A stretch of 64,000 bases of DNA from Parascedosporium putredinis. Lineage: Eukaryota; Ascomycota; Sordariomycetes; Microascales; Microascaceae. The notes under the pieces are model-generated. The model saw nothing but the letters and a program-made list of their open reading frames with translations. It did no database searches and was not told the origin of the DNA. The stretch spans positions 186,001-250,000 of the forward strand of contig CASHTG010000009.1 in NCBI GenBank assembly GCA_949357655.1. The letters run 5' to 3'. Shown here piece by piece: positions 12,197-24,577 of the stretch (position 1 is its first letter; the number at the start of each line of letters is the position of its first letter). The translations under genes and the position numbers were made by a program.

Positions 12197-14063
12197 TTAT
12201 TGTGTCTTCGTTTTGGGAGTCTTATTCAACAGCCCGCTGTCGACGGCCAACCTTGCCACACACCAAACGTAGCAAATCAAGAACCCCGCGGCGCCGATGC
12301 CAACATTTGCTACTACCCACAGGTCGGGCTTGGACGGCGGCGTCTGCACAAAGGCGTTGACGGCGTGCCAGACCGCCATAGCGGCGTAAAAGGCCAGGTG
12401 TGTAATGCGAGTCCCCCACTTGAGCCACGCCGACTGGGGGAGGTCGGAGAAGTAGACGCCGACCGAGGTGGGTGGCAGGCCGAGGAGGTAGGCCCACAGG
12501 AAAGTGAGCACGGCGTAGGGGACGCGGAGGTCCACGCGCGAGAGAAGGGGGTACATGGTCCAGCAACCCAGGATGTTGGCGAAGCCGACCCAGGCGCGCG
12601 TGTCCTTGGACATGCCGTGCTTGCCGGCCAAGAGGAGCGTCATCGGCATCAGCGGGAGGAGCACGCTCTTCTCGTGGACCTGGTAGCTGAAGAGGAAGAA
12701 GCCCCAGGCGGTAGCGGCGAAGCCGAGAGGGAGGAGCGTCTTATTCGGACGGAGAAACAGGATGAGGTTCGGGGGATGATGGCGGCGAGGGTCGTCACGA
12801 GGGATGCCTTTTGTAGGATAGCTGACGGGAATTTGCGGAGCTTGATAACAACATTGAGAGCACACCAAAAGTTGGCAACCTTGTCCTCGAAGAGACCGCG
12901 CGCAAAGGGGAAGACGCGGTGTACCATCTGGACCAATTGCTCTACGACAGGGTAGTAGAAGGACTCGGTATCGAGGTAATCAGTGAGCCAGGCGAAGATG
13001 GGGAGGGGCGGGGAGGCCCGAGGAAATCGGGCCGGGCCACAATCCCTTGGCCCGTCTCATACATCGTGCCTAGGATGATGGGCAGGACGAGGAGAGCAAA
13101 GGCAATAAGGGTAGCTGTGGCGATACCCATCAGCCTCTGGATATTGAGACGGGGGTCACACAGCTGCCGAGTAGGTAGCTGAAGATAGCAAAGGCGTAGT
13201 ACAACGCCATCTGCTTGAACCCAAGGGCGGCCACGAAAAACACCGCCGCCCACATGTAGCGCTCGGCAAGGAGGCTCGACATGCTGGCGAGCACAAACCC
13301 GAGCATGACGGTATTGTACTGGAAGTGAACGTGGTCGATGAGGATGGTGGCCGGCTGCATCAGGAAGGCGGTAAGCGCCAAGGACATGCTCCACGCGGAA
13401 ACGCCATTCAGCCTGCTATAGCGACGAACGAAAATAACAGTGGCGGGGATGAATATGAGGTATTCCGATACGATGACGGTCGCGCGCATGAAGATCTTGA
13501 GGGTCGGGTCGTCCGATCCCCTCGAGGTGAAGAGGGCGAACCACGCTGGGTTGATTATGTTGCCAATCTTTCCGCAGATCCAGCTATGGTATGCCGTCAG
13601 GGAGGATAGTCGAGGCCCCACCAAAGGAGGTCGTGGAAATACCACTGCGAAATAGGGAGGTGTGCCGTGATCTCCATCCAGTGTCGCTGAGCTTCGTAGT
13701 CGCCAAAGAGGGGAGGCCGGTGAAATCCTATATGGGGAAACGCAACGTGATTAGCACCGGATAGATTTATCCTTGTTTCTGTCTGATAATGAACGAGAGG
13801 CAGTGTCTGAGCTCTCACGCGAGCTACCAGGGACACGACGTACCGGAATATCCCCAGAGGCCTGCCGCCCACCTAAACAGACCAGCAACCATGAGGATGA
13901 GCGGAAGCACCTCCCATTGCGATACCGAACTTCTAGCCGGCCACAGGAAAGACGCCAGAGGAAACGCCGGGGCGCGAACCAAAGCCTCCGATTTGGATAG
14001 CTTGCCCTGGTCGAGCCTGGGCCGGCGTCGCGGCTTGTGCGGCGAAGGAGGAGGGCGAGCCAT
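12197..14063 (-). CDS. ALG6: Dolichyl-P-Glc:Man9GlcNAc2-PP-dolichol alpha-1,3-glucosyltransferase (Alg6)
   Basis: Alg6 is an ER membrane enzyme that adds the first glucose from dolichyl-phosphate-glucose to the lipid-linked N-glycan precursor. The start at 14063 is the first ATG. Exon 1 carries a basic, Pro-rich cytosolic head, then a membrane segment. An intron ending near 13723 leads into the ALG6/ALG8 family loop (FGDYEAQRHWMEIT, then WWGLDYPPLTAYHSW). Further hallmarks are DHVHFQYNTVMLGF, FPFARGLFEDKVANFWC and FLFSYQVHEKSVLLP. About ten hydrophobic stretches follow. The first-loop wording fits Alg6 rather than Alg8. Three single-base frame breaks fall at G runs on the plus strand (13151-13155, about 13000-13013, 12771-12775); each needs one extra base. 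The gene is divergent from palC with about 890 bp between start codons. The family call is firm; whether the breaks are real is discussed in the findings. Confidence 0.93.
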
Positions 14064-14954
14064 GGTCAAAACTGCCGAGCGGAAGTACAAAGCAGTTCTG
14101 TTTTCAATCGCTCGGTAATTGGGCGCCTGGGCTTTCTACTCTTTCGTTTTGGACTTATTTGACGACGAATTGGGCGCTGCGGATGGCCGATGAACTTTGG
14201 GGGCCTTTTTCTACCTGGCCATTTTGACAAGGTTTAGGATTGAACGTCGAGGTCGGCCAAACTTATGTCATCAGGGGAAAAGTTGGGGATTGCACTGATA
14301 TTTGTTCCGAAGAGCTTTGGCGGCCCCAGGCCATTCGAGCCTATCACGTGGCTCGAAATCCAGCCTACATAGTACATTCAATGGATCATTCAACTTGAGC
14401 GGCCCCTTGAGTCCGAAAGCTAATAAATAGCTTGTATGTAGTTGTGCACTCTCCAATATATCGGGGTTCAAAAGGCTTCATATGACTTGAACCAATACCT
14501 CGGTACAGTCGGGGACTTTGTAGCTGGAGGGGAAACAGGAGAATCTTTCTTTAGTGAATTATCGTACAGCTGAAGAACTGGTCTTAGAACCCTTGCCGTC
14601 GCGTAAGGCTTCTGCTCTTGGCAGGCCCTTGTCTGTCAGCAAAGGGAAGCGCAATGGAGCTCGTCCAAAACATGCGGGGCACATCACCAGGACTGGCCCT
14701 GGAACAATTGGTGACGACAGCGGGGCAAAGGTCAAGCCAAGCCAAGCTCCTCAATATTACCAAGCTCTCAGCCTTGAACTCAGTTTACGAATTATCAAAT
14801 TCTTCACCTGATTTCAGCGACGCGGCTTCACAGGTACCTCCTTCACACACACATACATACACAGAAAGAGAGCGAGAGAAAGAGAGAGAGAGAATACTAC
14901 CGTCGCTCTTCGCTGTACATGCCCTTTGACTGGGATCCCCCACCACAGCCCACC
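14064..14954. promoter_or_regulatory. Shared intergenic region between divergent ALG6 and palC
   Basis: About 890 bp separates the two start codons, so it must contain both promoters. A CACA/GAGA-rich segment (about 14841-14893, with an uninterrupted GA stretch at 14881-14892) lies about 60 bp upstream of the palC ATG, probably in its leader. No specific transcription-factor site is claimed. Confidence 0.5.
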
Positions 14955-16509
14955 ATGCCTTTCCCATTCACCTTACCGACGACCTCGTCGTTTTCCTTCT
15001 CATCCATCTACACGTCGCCCACCCATCCCTCCCTCCCGCAATGCTCCAGCACCCCCGGGGCGTCGTCCGCGACACTTTAAAGAAGCACAAGCGGCTCCCG
15101 CCCTCCGCCCAATCCCCTAACATTCCTACCGTGATCTCCAGCATTACCTCCTACCTCCCCTACATCCTTGCCGTCGACTACGGCCTCCGGCCCGACTCCA
15201 CCGCCATTTGCATTGAAGCTGGGCCCACCGAGCTTGCCATCGAATGGCGGCCCACTCTCACAGACGCCTCCATCCCCGGCCGCGAGGCCCCTAGAGTCAA
15301 GATCCGGTCCTTGGACCAGGAAGTCTCCTTCGTGCTCTTGACCCTCGCCAACGCCCACACCCTCCTCGCTCGGGCCGCCCTGCACCCGCTGTACCTCACC
15401 ACCTCTGCCAACGTGGGGACCACGGAGCGCACAGCGGCCATCAAGCCGCCACGAGGTCGCTCCTGGACGCGGCTTCCGTCTGCGAGTACGCCGCGACCCG
15501 CGCCGAGAAGCAAACCGTCAAGAGGCCCGTCCCTTGCGTCGACGTAGCCCCTCCACTATTCGCGGCCTTGGTGCCCTTGCTCTCGCCGAGGCCACTCTCC
15601 TTGCCGTGCTCAAGGACGACCCTTACCCGGCCATCGTCTCCAAGGACCGGAACGAGAACGACAAGGAGTGGATGTACAAGGCTCCCGACATCCCCAAGGT
15701 CCGCGCTCACCTCTTTGCTCGCCTGTGCCTTGCCGCCGCCGAGCATTCCGCCCGCGCTGCTGCCCAACTCAACACGTCCGCCCCTCCACCATGGCCGGCA
15801 AGATTGACGCTGACCTGCTTCGCTACGTCGAGGACCTGCGTCGCACTAGTCGCGCCAAGGCCTGCCGATTCTTTGCCGTTGACGCCGATCTTGGTAGCCA
15901 GACCGGTACAGCCATCGCCTGGCTCAACGCTGGTCTGCAGGAGCTCGGTGTTGAGCCCAAGGATGACAAGAGGAGCTTCGGCTTGAGCAAGCTGAAGCGA
16001 GAATGGAGCGACAAGAGGGAGGATAAAAGGGTAGAGAGGGAGACTCACTGGGGCGCTGATGCTGGGAGGTTAGAGGAAACAAGGGTCATCAACATGCTCT
16101 CCGAGAAATGGAACAAGATGAACGACACGGTAAGCCTACCTTATCTATCTATGGCCATTTGCGGCCACTCTCTACATCTTATCCCAGGAGAAGGCGTTCT
16201 TGGCTAACTCTAGGTTTTGTGAAACCAACAAAACATCAAGATACTCACGCAATCCGTCCCCCAACCGGTTCTTTACTGGCAAAGATGCCCACCGGTCGCG
16301 AGATCCACACCGTCCCACCATTCCAGCCCCCAACCCTCGATAGAGCCGGCCTCGAGGCTATGCGCGCCCCACCCACCGCCCAAACCGACGAGTTCGACGG
16401 CGACATGCCCAGCTCCGACGACGAGTCGGCCCAGACCCTCGTAGGCGCGTATCCCGAATCCTCTGCGACGCCAGGGAGATCAGGGAGCGCTAGCGTTGGG
16501 TACTACTAA
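14955..16509 (+). CDS. palC: pH-response regulator PalC (BRO1-domain protein)
   Basis: PalC is a BRO1-domain component of the fungal Pal/Rim alkaline-pH pathway. It is recruited to cortical complexes and links the pH sensor to ESCRT-III and PacC processing. The ATG at 14955 sits in a CACC context and begins MPFPFTLPTTSSFSFSS, a typical PalC N-terminus. Conserved blocks follow: GVVRDTLKKHKRLPPS, IEWRPTL, a central Leu/Ala helix region (ALALAEATLLAVLKDDPYP), then NENDKEWMYKAP and KVRAHLFARLCLAAAEH. One intron (about 16130-16240) precedes the C-terminal block with MPTGREIHTVPPF. The frame breaks at five places: C runs 15052-15056, 15548-15551, 15781-15784 and 16258-16262, and AAGCC near 15444. 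In every case one added base restores PalC. The stop is 213 bp from the convergent RBR ligase stop. Identification is from conserved motifs I recognise, not from a search. Confidence 0.9.
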
Positions 16510-16722
16510 AAATCGCCGGGAGCTGGAGTAATTATCTTGGGTGCGGATTAAGGGCTGACTAGCTCAGGAATTCTCATCGTCGCTGCTTCCCCCGATGTCC
16601 ATGTCTATTTGGGCACGCTCTTGCCTTGACATCATGCTCTTCTGCCACAAAAGTCGCGGGGGTAATCTTAGAGAGGGTCATGATTCAATTCTACATTCTA
16701 TGGAGCAACGTGGCTGTATAGT

Positions 16723-19623
16723 TCAACCTTCAATGGCATCCGCCCATATATCAAACTCCGCATCCCCGCCGCCGCCCTCGGCCTGCCCCGTTGATGGCCG
16801 CCCCTCGCTGCCGTCCGTCTCTATCCCGTTTGCGTTCCTCTCGTACGCCTCCCTGATGATCGCGACTTCGAGGCCATCAAATTCGCTAAACGTATCCCGA
16901 TGTGCCTCGATCTCATCCACCTCCATCTCGTCGAGGAGCCTCGCGCGCTCCGTTCCCACGGCCTGGTACCACCTCGAGCCCGCCTTGGCCCTCGCTTTGA
17001 GCTCCCGCTCCTGAACCACAAAGGCTTCCTCTTGTCTCAGGCGCCGCGTGGAAAGAAGTTCGTCCCGAAGACCTCGCTCTTCGTCTGCGGTAAACCGCGC
17101 CGCCTCGATTTCCTCGTCGCGCCATTTCTTCCAGGCGCTGTGCTGTTCGTCGAGGCGCGCGCGGAGCACTTGCATCGCCTTTTCGACCTCAGCATCGGCA
17201 ATGACGGCCGGAGCCTGCATGTCATTCTTCCACTGAGAATAAAAGGCGATGAGGCGAACATGGTACTCGTCCTCCACAGCGCGCTCAAGCTCCACACGGG
17301 CGCCGTACTCTCTCGCCAGACTGACTTCTAGCTCAGAGTGGCGCGCCGATATAAGGGCTTCCAGGTCCTGGACCTCGGTCTCTGCATCTCTCTCCCGTTT
17401 GCACCGCTCTTCTGCGCGCTGCTCGTCAAACTTGCGCCGATCCTCGACAATGTCAAAGTCCAAAATGTCACGCTGACGATCTTGCAAATCCGAGAGAATC
17501 CCACGCAGGTCGCGGAAATTCGAGTACACTCCTTGCTGCCTCTCCTCCTCACGACGGATGCGACTAAGAATCTCCTTCTTCCTACGGTCCGCGTCTTCAC
17601 GCTCCTGCTTCATGATCTGTTCAATGGCTTCGAGGGCTTCCTCGAGCTCAAGTTGCTCGACCTGCCGTAGGGCGGCCTGCAACTCTGTTTCATCGATTGC
17701 TTCCCTCTCCAGCCTTTCCTGGCGTCGCTGTGTTGCCGCCTCCTTAAGCGCGGTAAGTTGCGCCATCGTGCAGCCGCACGTCCGCCACTCTCGAGTACAG
17801 ACGTAGCAAAATTGGTAGCCGCAGCGGCACGTCATGTGCTGGCACGCAGACTGGTGCTCAACCAGAGCGCGGCATCTTCCGCACCGCTTCCAGCCTTCCT
17901 CCTGCGCCAGCTCATTAGTTCGCTGAAGGTCCCAGTCTTGGGGGCAGTCAGCGGCGTGGGCCGGACCTCGGCAGAATGAGCAGGTCTCATGACCGGCCGG
18001 ACAACGCGCTATGGAGGTGCCGCCTTCGACCTGGTTGGGAGGAATCCAGACAGCGCACTCTGGCGTGCTGCAGTAGATGCGCTCTCCTATTGGAGTTCTC
18101 CATTCGAGAGCGCGTGTCTCGAAAGTTGTCCGGATATCGCTTTGAATGTACTGGTAAATAGTTTGAAAGGGGATTTCGTTCAGGCAACATTTCGCTGGCC
18201 ATTGCTGTTCGTTTTGAAGCGCAGTGGAGATGAGACGGGTGAAGCAGTCGCGGCAATAGTAGTGGCAGGGCGCTTTGATCATCTCCTTCGGATCGAAATC
18301 GTCGAAACAAGAGATGCATTCTCTAGAGAGCCTGTCAGCTATATGCACATACATCACCAAGTGGAAGGCTGCAATGGGAAAACAAAACTGAATGACTTAC
18401 ATTGTGCCTGCATTCTCCTCGGCGTTTTCCGCCACAGTCCCTGATGTCGTCTTGGCCCCTTCCGCGCCTGCTTCCCCCTATCCCTGAAATCTCTTTTCCT
18501 TTTCCCTTGCCTAAGCCATCAGGCGTAGGATGATAGTAATTCGGACCTGTGATGGAGTGAACGATGAACGATCCGGGAGCGGCGTAACCCTTTGTCTTGG
18601 AGTGCTTCTTCTGAAGCAGAGCGGCAATTGCGCCGAGCTGCCGTAACCTCGTGTCCTTGTTGCTCTTAAAAGTCATGATACTCTGCGCATCATCGTCATC
18701 TTGTTCGGATTTGCGCTTCATGAATTTTGAGGCGCCCGTGGCGCTCGACTCCCCCTTTCACCGGCGCCCATCCGGTTAAGAATACGAGATAGGTTATACT
18801 TGTGGCGCCTGTGGCCGTTTGCCGGGCCTGCCTTGGATTCGCTCAGCTCCGAGCTTGACCTCGAGCGCGGTGTCTTGGCGGCGGCCTCGTCCTCGGCCTC
18901 GGCTATCGGTTTCGCGGTTTGCGGAGGGTTAGGATTATTGGGAGATAGTATTGCCCGCCTTCGCCATTCAGAGCGCCTTCGGTCAGCCCACGCCTCGCCC
19001 TCTCCGCCGCGGCCTCTTCCTCGTCTCGTTTCCTCTTCTCGTCCTCTTCCGCGCGCGCTCTCTCCACCTCGGCAGCTCGGTTTCGAACGTTTTCGATGGA
19101 GACATTGATGAGGTCGAGAATCGTCTGGGAGTTGATGTGGGGGCTTGCGAGAGACAGTTGGGAGGGGGTACCGTGCCCATGAGTACTCGTCCTCAACAGC
19201 TTCGGCAGCGGTCTCGACGGCTTTTCCCTTGTCTACACTACATGTAGGCTGGGTTTCTGTGTTTTCGTCATGAGCATCTTCTACTTGGTTTTGACAAGTA
19301 GCTTCTGCCTCGTCTGTTTCTTCAGTCTGGTCTTGAACTGGATTGGTACTAGACGTCTCGGACGACAAACTAGGTATGGGGGCGGGGGTGGATGGGCTGT
19401 GCGGATTCTCAAATCTCTCCTGCCCTACTTCTGGAGGTATGGGCAGAGGTGGGAGTGGCCATTCATCCCATGCGGGAGTTCGATATGTTTTTTGAGTCTG
19501 AGGTGAGTGTGTCTTTGGCTCTCCTACCGGGAGGATGGAAACGACGGTATCCATAACTCCAGGACGGAGGCCCTCGTCATGGGCAGATGACTGGATGGCA
19601 ATAGTCTCCGTGGCGCTCGCCAT
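16723..19623 (-). CDS. RBR-type (RING-IBR-RING) E3 ubiquitin ligase with long coiled coil
   Basis: The centre of this protein has RING1 (ECISCFDDF, then CHYYCRDCF), an IBR (YCSTPEC, ARCPAGHETCSFC) and RING2 (CGRCRALVEHQSACQHMTC, then CGYQFCYVC and CGC). The Cys in SACQHM sits where RBR ligases carry the catalytic, ubiquitin-accepting Cys. Downstream are about 300 residues rich in Glu, Arg, Gln and Leu, predicted coiled coil, ending in DIWADAIEG. Upstream are about 400 low-complexity residues (Pro/Ser/Glu/Arg-rich). One intron (18323-18400) joins the N-terminal part to RING1 in phase. The N-terminal part is interrupted by frame breaks near 19150, near 18939 (GGG), at 18751-18755 (CCCCC) and near 18478 (CCCCC, here one base too many). 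The ATG at 19623 is the first in frame. The substrate is unknown. RBR identity is firm; the extent of the N-terminus is less so. Confidence 0.85.
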
Positions 19624-22600
19624 GCTCACTCGCAGGCTTAGAGCCCAATCGAAAATGACGCGCCCAAGGCAGAGAAGCAGGCCTTGTATTCAACGTCTTG
19701 TCCAACCTTCCCCGTATAACTAATTAGGGCGTACGGCTGCGGAAACTTGGGATGCGTGAGAATCTCGAAGTTATACGTAGACTCCCACGTGCTCGGTTCG
19801 AAGGGGTCTCGGTGGTCGTGTAGTTGGATAATCGATTTCGAACCTGGTGGTATCGACTGTTCGTGCAGCTTGGCAGGGGCCGGCTTCTTTCACTAAGATC
19901 CTGAGAAGAGATGGGGGAATAGAACAGCAAGGGAAGGAGAAAGAAAGAATTGAAGAAGAAGAAGTCTTAGTATTACTAGATAGGTACACAATATGTCAAA
20001 GAGAATCCCTGAAGCCTTGCGATCAAGCTGTCCTTGAGCCTGATGCGGGCAGTTTCAACCTTGGCTGGATATCTTGTTAGTGTTAGTGGCGGGGAAAGCC
20101 CAGCTGTCACGCCTTGAAACGATAGGCCGTGGTTTCTCAAAGCTATCGAGGCCCGCTCAACCCCCGGACGGAAGAGGCCTAGCTCCTAGGCAGACCCATC
20201 CTCACGCTCGGCTCGGGTCCCCGCGGGGTCACAGGCGACACGGAGGGTATTGGCGAGGTGTCGCTTCAGCGCTCCTGCAGCTAATCTGGCCCCACAAACA
20301 ATTACCATTGAAAATATCTGGATCAATTCTCAGCCCCCAAGCCTCGCTCTAGCGGCGGTTGTTAGCCTCTGTTTCAGTGAGCACCTGCGTGTGGCTTCGC
20401 CACGACAGGCTCTCTCCTTGACACTAGCACGCTCTGGGTAAACCAGCAAATTGGTTCTGCAGTGCCCGCACGGGTGGGGATTGTCCACTTCTGCGGAATT
20501 TAACTTCCAAGGACGACGGACTAGGCTGTTTTGGGGGTTGGGTTGGGTGATGTGATGCGAGGCCGCTGACACTAAATTTAGGCCTAAGAGCGTGCCTCGA
20601 ACAATTGAGGCGCGACGGCACCGCGGTGGCACGAGAATGGCCACCGAGGAGGTACAGAGTGCATCTGGTTCGAGCTAGGCACACACTGGTGGCTGTACCC
20701 TGTCGCATTCCTTGGTTTCCGCTTTTGGCCTGTCAGCACACTCGACGAATCTGTCCGAAGGCATATTGCGCACAAGAAGGCCGCTGCGGCCGGCGATAAA
20801 CCCCGACCAGGTGATACATGTAGTGTTATCAACACATTTTCAATCGAGGGCAGGTGCAAATGAGACAGTGTGCCCTCAGTTGGGGAAAGGGGAAGGGGTG
20901 GTGACGTTGAAATGGGTGTGCAGGAGAGCGATGGGAAAGAGCTATCCTCACCATCCTACTTAGCGTGATTTTCGATGCCAAAGACCAACTTGGACAAAAT
21001 TACAGGGTATTGATAAGGACTGCTTTTTCCTTCTATTTTTGGTTCTGGTCTCGCTGTTTGGGATCACCGACGGACGGGTTGGCCCATCCATGTCACAACT
21101 CCCATTTTCCATGCTCCAAGCTGAATCCTGCGAACAATGATGGACGATTCTTCAACCCCGTTGCTACTCTGATGGTTGATTACGCCTTTGAAAAAACGAC
21201 TGTTTTCGAAACTCTGCCCCCGCTCCCCCATGGATTCCATGATTTATTGAATCAATTTTTACCAGGTGTAGCCTTGGAATTCGGAAATTTGACCTAGTAG
21301 CATCCCGAATTTTGGTACTATGAACGTGGTTTCTCAAAGAGACTGATAACAGAGCTCTCAGGTCACGAAGGGCCCCTGCGAAGCAAAGGCTCCATCGCTG
21401 ACACGGCGCGGCCCATTATCTCGACCAGCCTTGGCTTGAAGGAATTTAAAATCATCCGTACCACAAAATGTCCCAATGCCAGGTCCCAGCCCACCGTTGC
21501 GGAATCTGAGTTCGTTTGCCAACTGCCGCTTTCCCATCAAAACGGATGTGCCGGGGGCAGCATCTCACCGTCCCCATCTTCCAGCGAGCAGAGCGAGGCC
21601 TGGCTGCTGGCTGGCCGCTGGTGATGGTACCAAATATTCAGTCCCCTTGCCTGGGTGCTCTTGATGGCTCGGTTGTGGGCCAATGCGTCTGCTCCAACCC
21701 AATCCTCAGCTGTTTCTGGTTCGGGGAAAGCGATCTTCAGTCATTCTCTCTATCATGCTCTCATTTCATCTAGGATTCAGAAATGAAGCTGTTCTGACAG
21801 GCCCACGTTTCGGCCCCCGTCCCTCGTGCAAATTGTCAAGACAACCTCATTCATTGCATCATCTGGACCGCTCTGTTTCGAGTGTATGACTGGGGAAGCA
21901 AAAGGTGAGGGAGAAGTTGGCCTGGGACCTGGCTTCCTTGCTTGCTCTTCAAAGGATGATATAGCCCTCATCTCCTGACAGGCCGCCAACCTCGGGGGCT
22001 TGTATGAAACAGGAACTTGTCCGTCAGTGGTGACCAGTGGAAGGTTTCCAAGCCACGAGTCAACGGCGCTAGGGCTCCGGGCTTGTGTTCCGGCCGCGAG
22101 ACCCCGGACCTAACAAAAACTACGCCCTCATTCGATGGGGTTGGAGAATTTGCGTCCATCCTTGCTCAAAACGTGGCCAAGCAAGCAAGCATGGCGGGCG
22201 ATGCCTTGCCCATCACATCACTCAGGAAGAACCCTGTGTTAACCGCTCATACGAGGAGGGCGTGACATTTTGCAAGATCGATTTTATGAATGCATTTTTT
22301 TCCTTCTCAAAACATCTCCTGTCAACGCGTCTGAAGCTGGTGGCGGCCAATCTGCTTGCTCCATGTAACCAAGCCGACGATCTTGTGTGAGAGAGGGAGT
22401 CATATGCGAAACTGGAAGGCGAGAAAAATGGAGACGGAAAACGGAATATTGAAAAAGATGGATGATACCCCCATCGAAAACACCACGGGCTAGAATACCA
22501 CGCGACGACGCCTCCATTCATAGAGCACCGTCCGCGTTGCATTGGCCAAAGAATCGCCGAAAGAGCTCGAACCGGATTTGCATTGCAGCTCAGCTCGACT

Positions 22601-24427
22601 TTGGGATCTGGCAAGCTCCTGATTTGTAGGCCAACGAACGAGTGAGCCCCCAACATCTATTACTGGGTCCATTCGTATCTCATGGCCTCACCGGCTCTCG
22701 GGGACAGGACCCGGCCCAAAATTCGCCCCCATCGCTGGCTCAAATAGGGCGTAGTATGTGACGGGTCCAAGGTCTTCCCCTCTCATGTCCTTTCGTTCTT
22801 GGTCCCCTGCTTCACAGAGCAAACCGATTGTTTTGTTTTCCCCCAACCTTTCGGACTATGACCATTGATGGATAGAGCGAAGGGCACACCATAGTTTTCC
22901 TGCTCTGGCCAACAGGTACGAGGTTGCGAGGGCTTGTAGACAGACGGCTAACCATAGCTTCATCTGCGATGCCATCATCTTGGATTCAAGAAATCAAGCT
23001 CTCTCTCACACCCTGTCCCTAGTCCCTGGATCTGGACGTGGGATGGCCTGCCCAAAATGGACATCCGCGCGACATCTTCCATAGTTCCCCGACTGGCACC
23101 CCCGTTCGCCAAAACCCGGGTGGGAAGATTGACCACACACACGTAATACCGGACCCGCGGATGGGCCCACTCGATACGACGTCAACTCCAGGACATGGCT
23201 CTTTTTTTTTTTTTCTCCCCTTCTCATCGATATTTCTTTATCTAAAGACATCCTGGATGAAACTCACGTCCGGGGAGAAGAAATATAGGGCAAGGCAAGG
23301 AAGAGGAAAAAATTTTTCACTCTTCGCTCCGAGCTTGAGCATGGACGGATGCTATGGATGTCACAGCTCGCCAGCCTTTCGTCCCCCATCTCTCGTCCCC
23401 CACTTCTCCTCTCCTTGACCTGTCATTTCCCAGTCCCATTGTTCTACAGCATAGAGCCTTACTTGCCTAGCCCAACATCCAAATCGCCTGTCACTATGAT
23501 GGGTGAAGTGGGACTCTTCGATCTCAACGAAGATCTTTTGAGGGAACGGGTTGAGCGAGATATATACGGGGGCACCGTCCCTTGGAGTCGAGCGCGATTG
23601 GGTCGTGCTTGGTATCACATGTAGTCGCCACGTCTCAAGCAGCGCCTTAGCATGGAGGAAGCGACTAGAGTCTGAACAGGGGCAAGGGGCCAAAAACGTG
23701 TTACCGTGTAGTAATAGTCTCTTGACGACTCTCCTTGCCTTGCGTTTCCGGGTAATCCTTGTCGATAACTCACCATCGCCCAAGGCTAATGGCCCGTCCC
23801 GTTCGACGGGGAGGCAAGGCCATGCTCCCGGATTTACTGGAAATACGGCTTGCGCCTTGTCGTCATTGACCATAAGGATACTGAGATTCCCGTTGTGTTG
23901 TTCAAAGTCTTCCCGCCTAGCGTGCATTTAAAAAGGGCGGGCCGCAGACACCTAGCCGGCATTGCAATGCGATATCTCTACTCTCGGAAGGACTAGTCGT
24001 TGTGAAAGCAGGTCGATTATCGCCCGTTTTGGCTTTCCGTCCCGTTCCCGGAATTCTGTTGCCGCCATCCTTTACACAACCAACCGCATCTAACTCTTCT
24101 ACAGCTGTTGTTTTTGTGTTTATAGCGATAAGCTTGCCTCTTGGATATCCTACAGCTGGCCAACGTTATTCATACACGTCTTTGTCGCTCATAATCACCT
24201 CTCAGCATTTCACTACACCCGTTCTCGTGTTCTTTCAAGACTCCTTGTTCTCTGGCTCTGCGCCTCCGGCCTCTTTCATCCCTTGCAGCCAAGGTGAACC
24301 TCTGGGAGTGCGCCATCCACTTAGATTTCGCCTCGCCCTTTCTTTTCTTCTTCCAAGCCACGAGATACTGGATCGTGGGCTTTGATCAAAGGGCGATTAG
24401 ACTCCTTTCTTGGTGGCTCCGTACAGC

Positions 24428-24461
<34 letters not shown>

Positions 24462-24577
24462 TCACCAACCTTGGATATCAACACGTCTTTACATTTCTCA
24501 CTTCTCAAACATAGCGTCTGGAAAACTCCTATCCAATCCAACCTATTCGACCTCCAAACAGACCCAGACCTAATACG
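19624..24577. other. 5-kb gene-poor stretch
   Basis: I see no conserved gene. The longest frame (about 23361-23927, minus) has no recognisable motif. The first few hundred bases must hold the promoter of the RBR ligase gene. The last ~150 bp before 24578 look like a fungal 5' leader (C/A/T-rich, few G) for the small gene that follows. One TACATGTA palindrome is at 20815-20822. Confidence 0.5.
24430..24459. repeat. (AT)15 microsatellite
   Basis: A perfect dinucleotide tract of 30 nt. It lies about 120-150 bp upstream of the start of the small Cys-rich gene, so it may sit in that gene's core promoter, where it could act as a TATA-like element and vary in length between strains. Confidence 0.95.

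Noticed and set aside
12200..12955. 251-codon plus-strand frame
   Set aside because: Antisense shadow of the ALG6 C-terminal exon, which carries conserved membrane-enzyme motifs.
12197..14063. ALG6 as a pseudogene
   Set aside because: The three breaks all lie at G/C runs, like those in many other essential genes of the window, and all other sequence is conserved; assembly error is simpler.
23361..23927. 188-codon minus-strand frame
   Set aside because: No recognisable motif, no leader or intron logic; overlapped by an equally open plus-strand frame.
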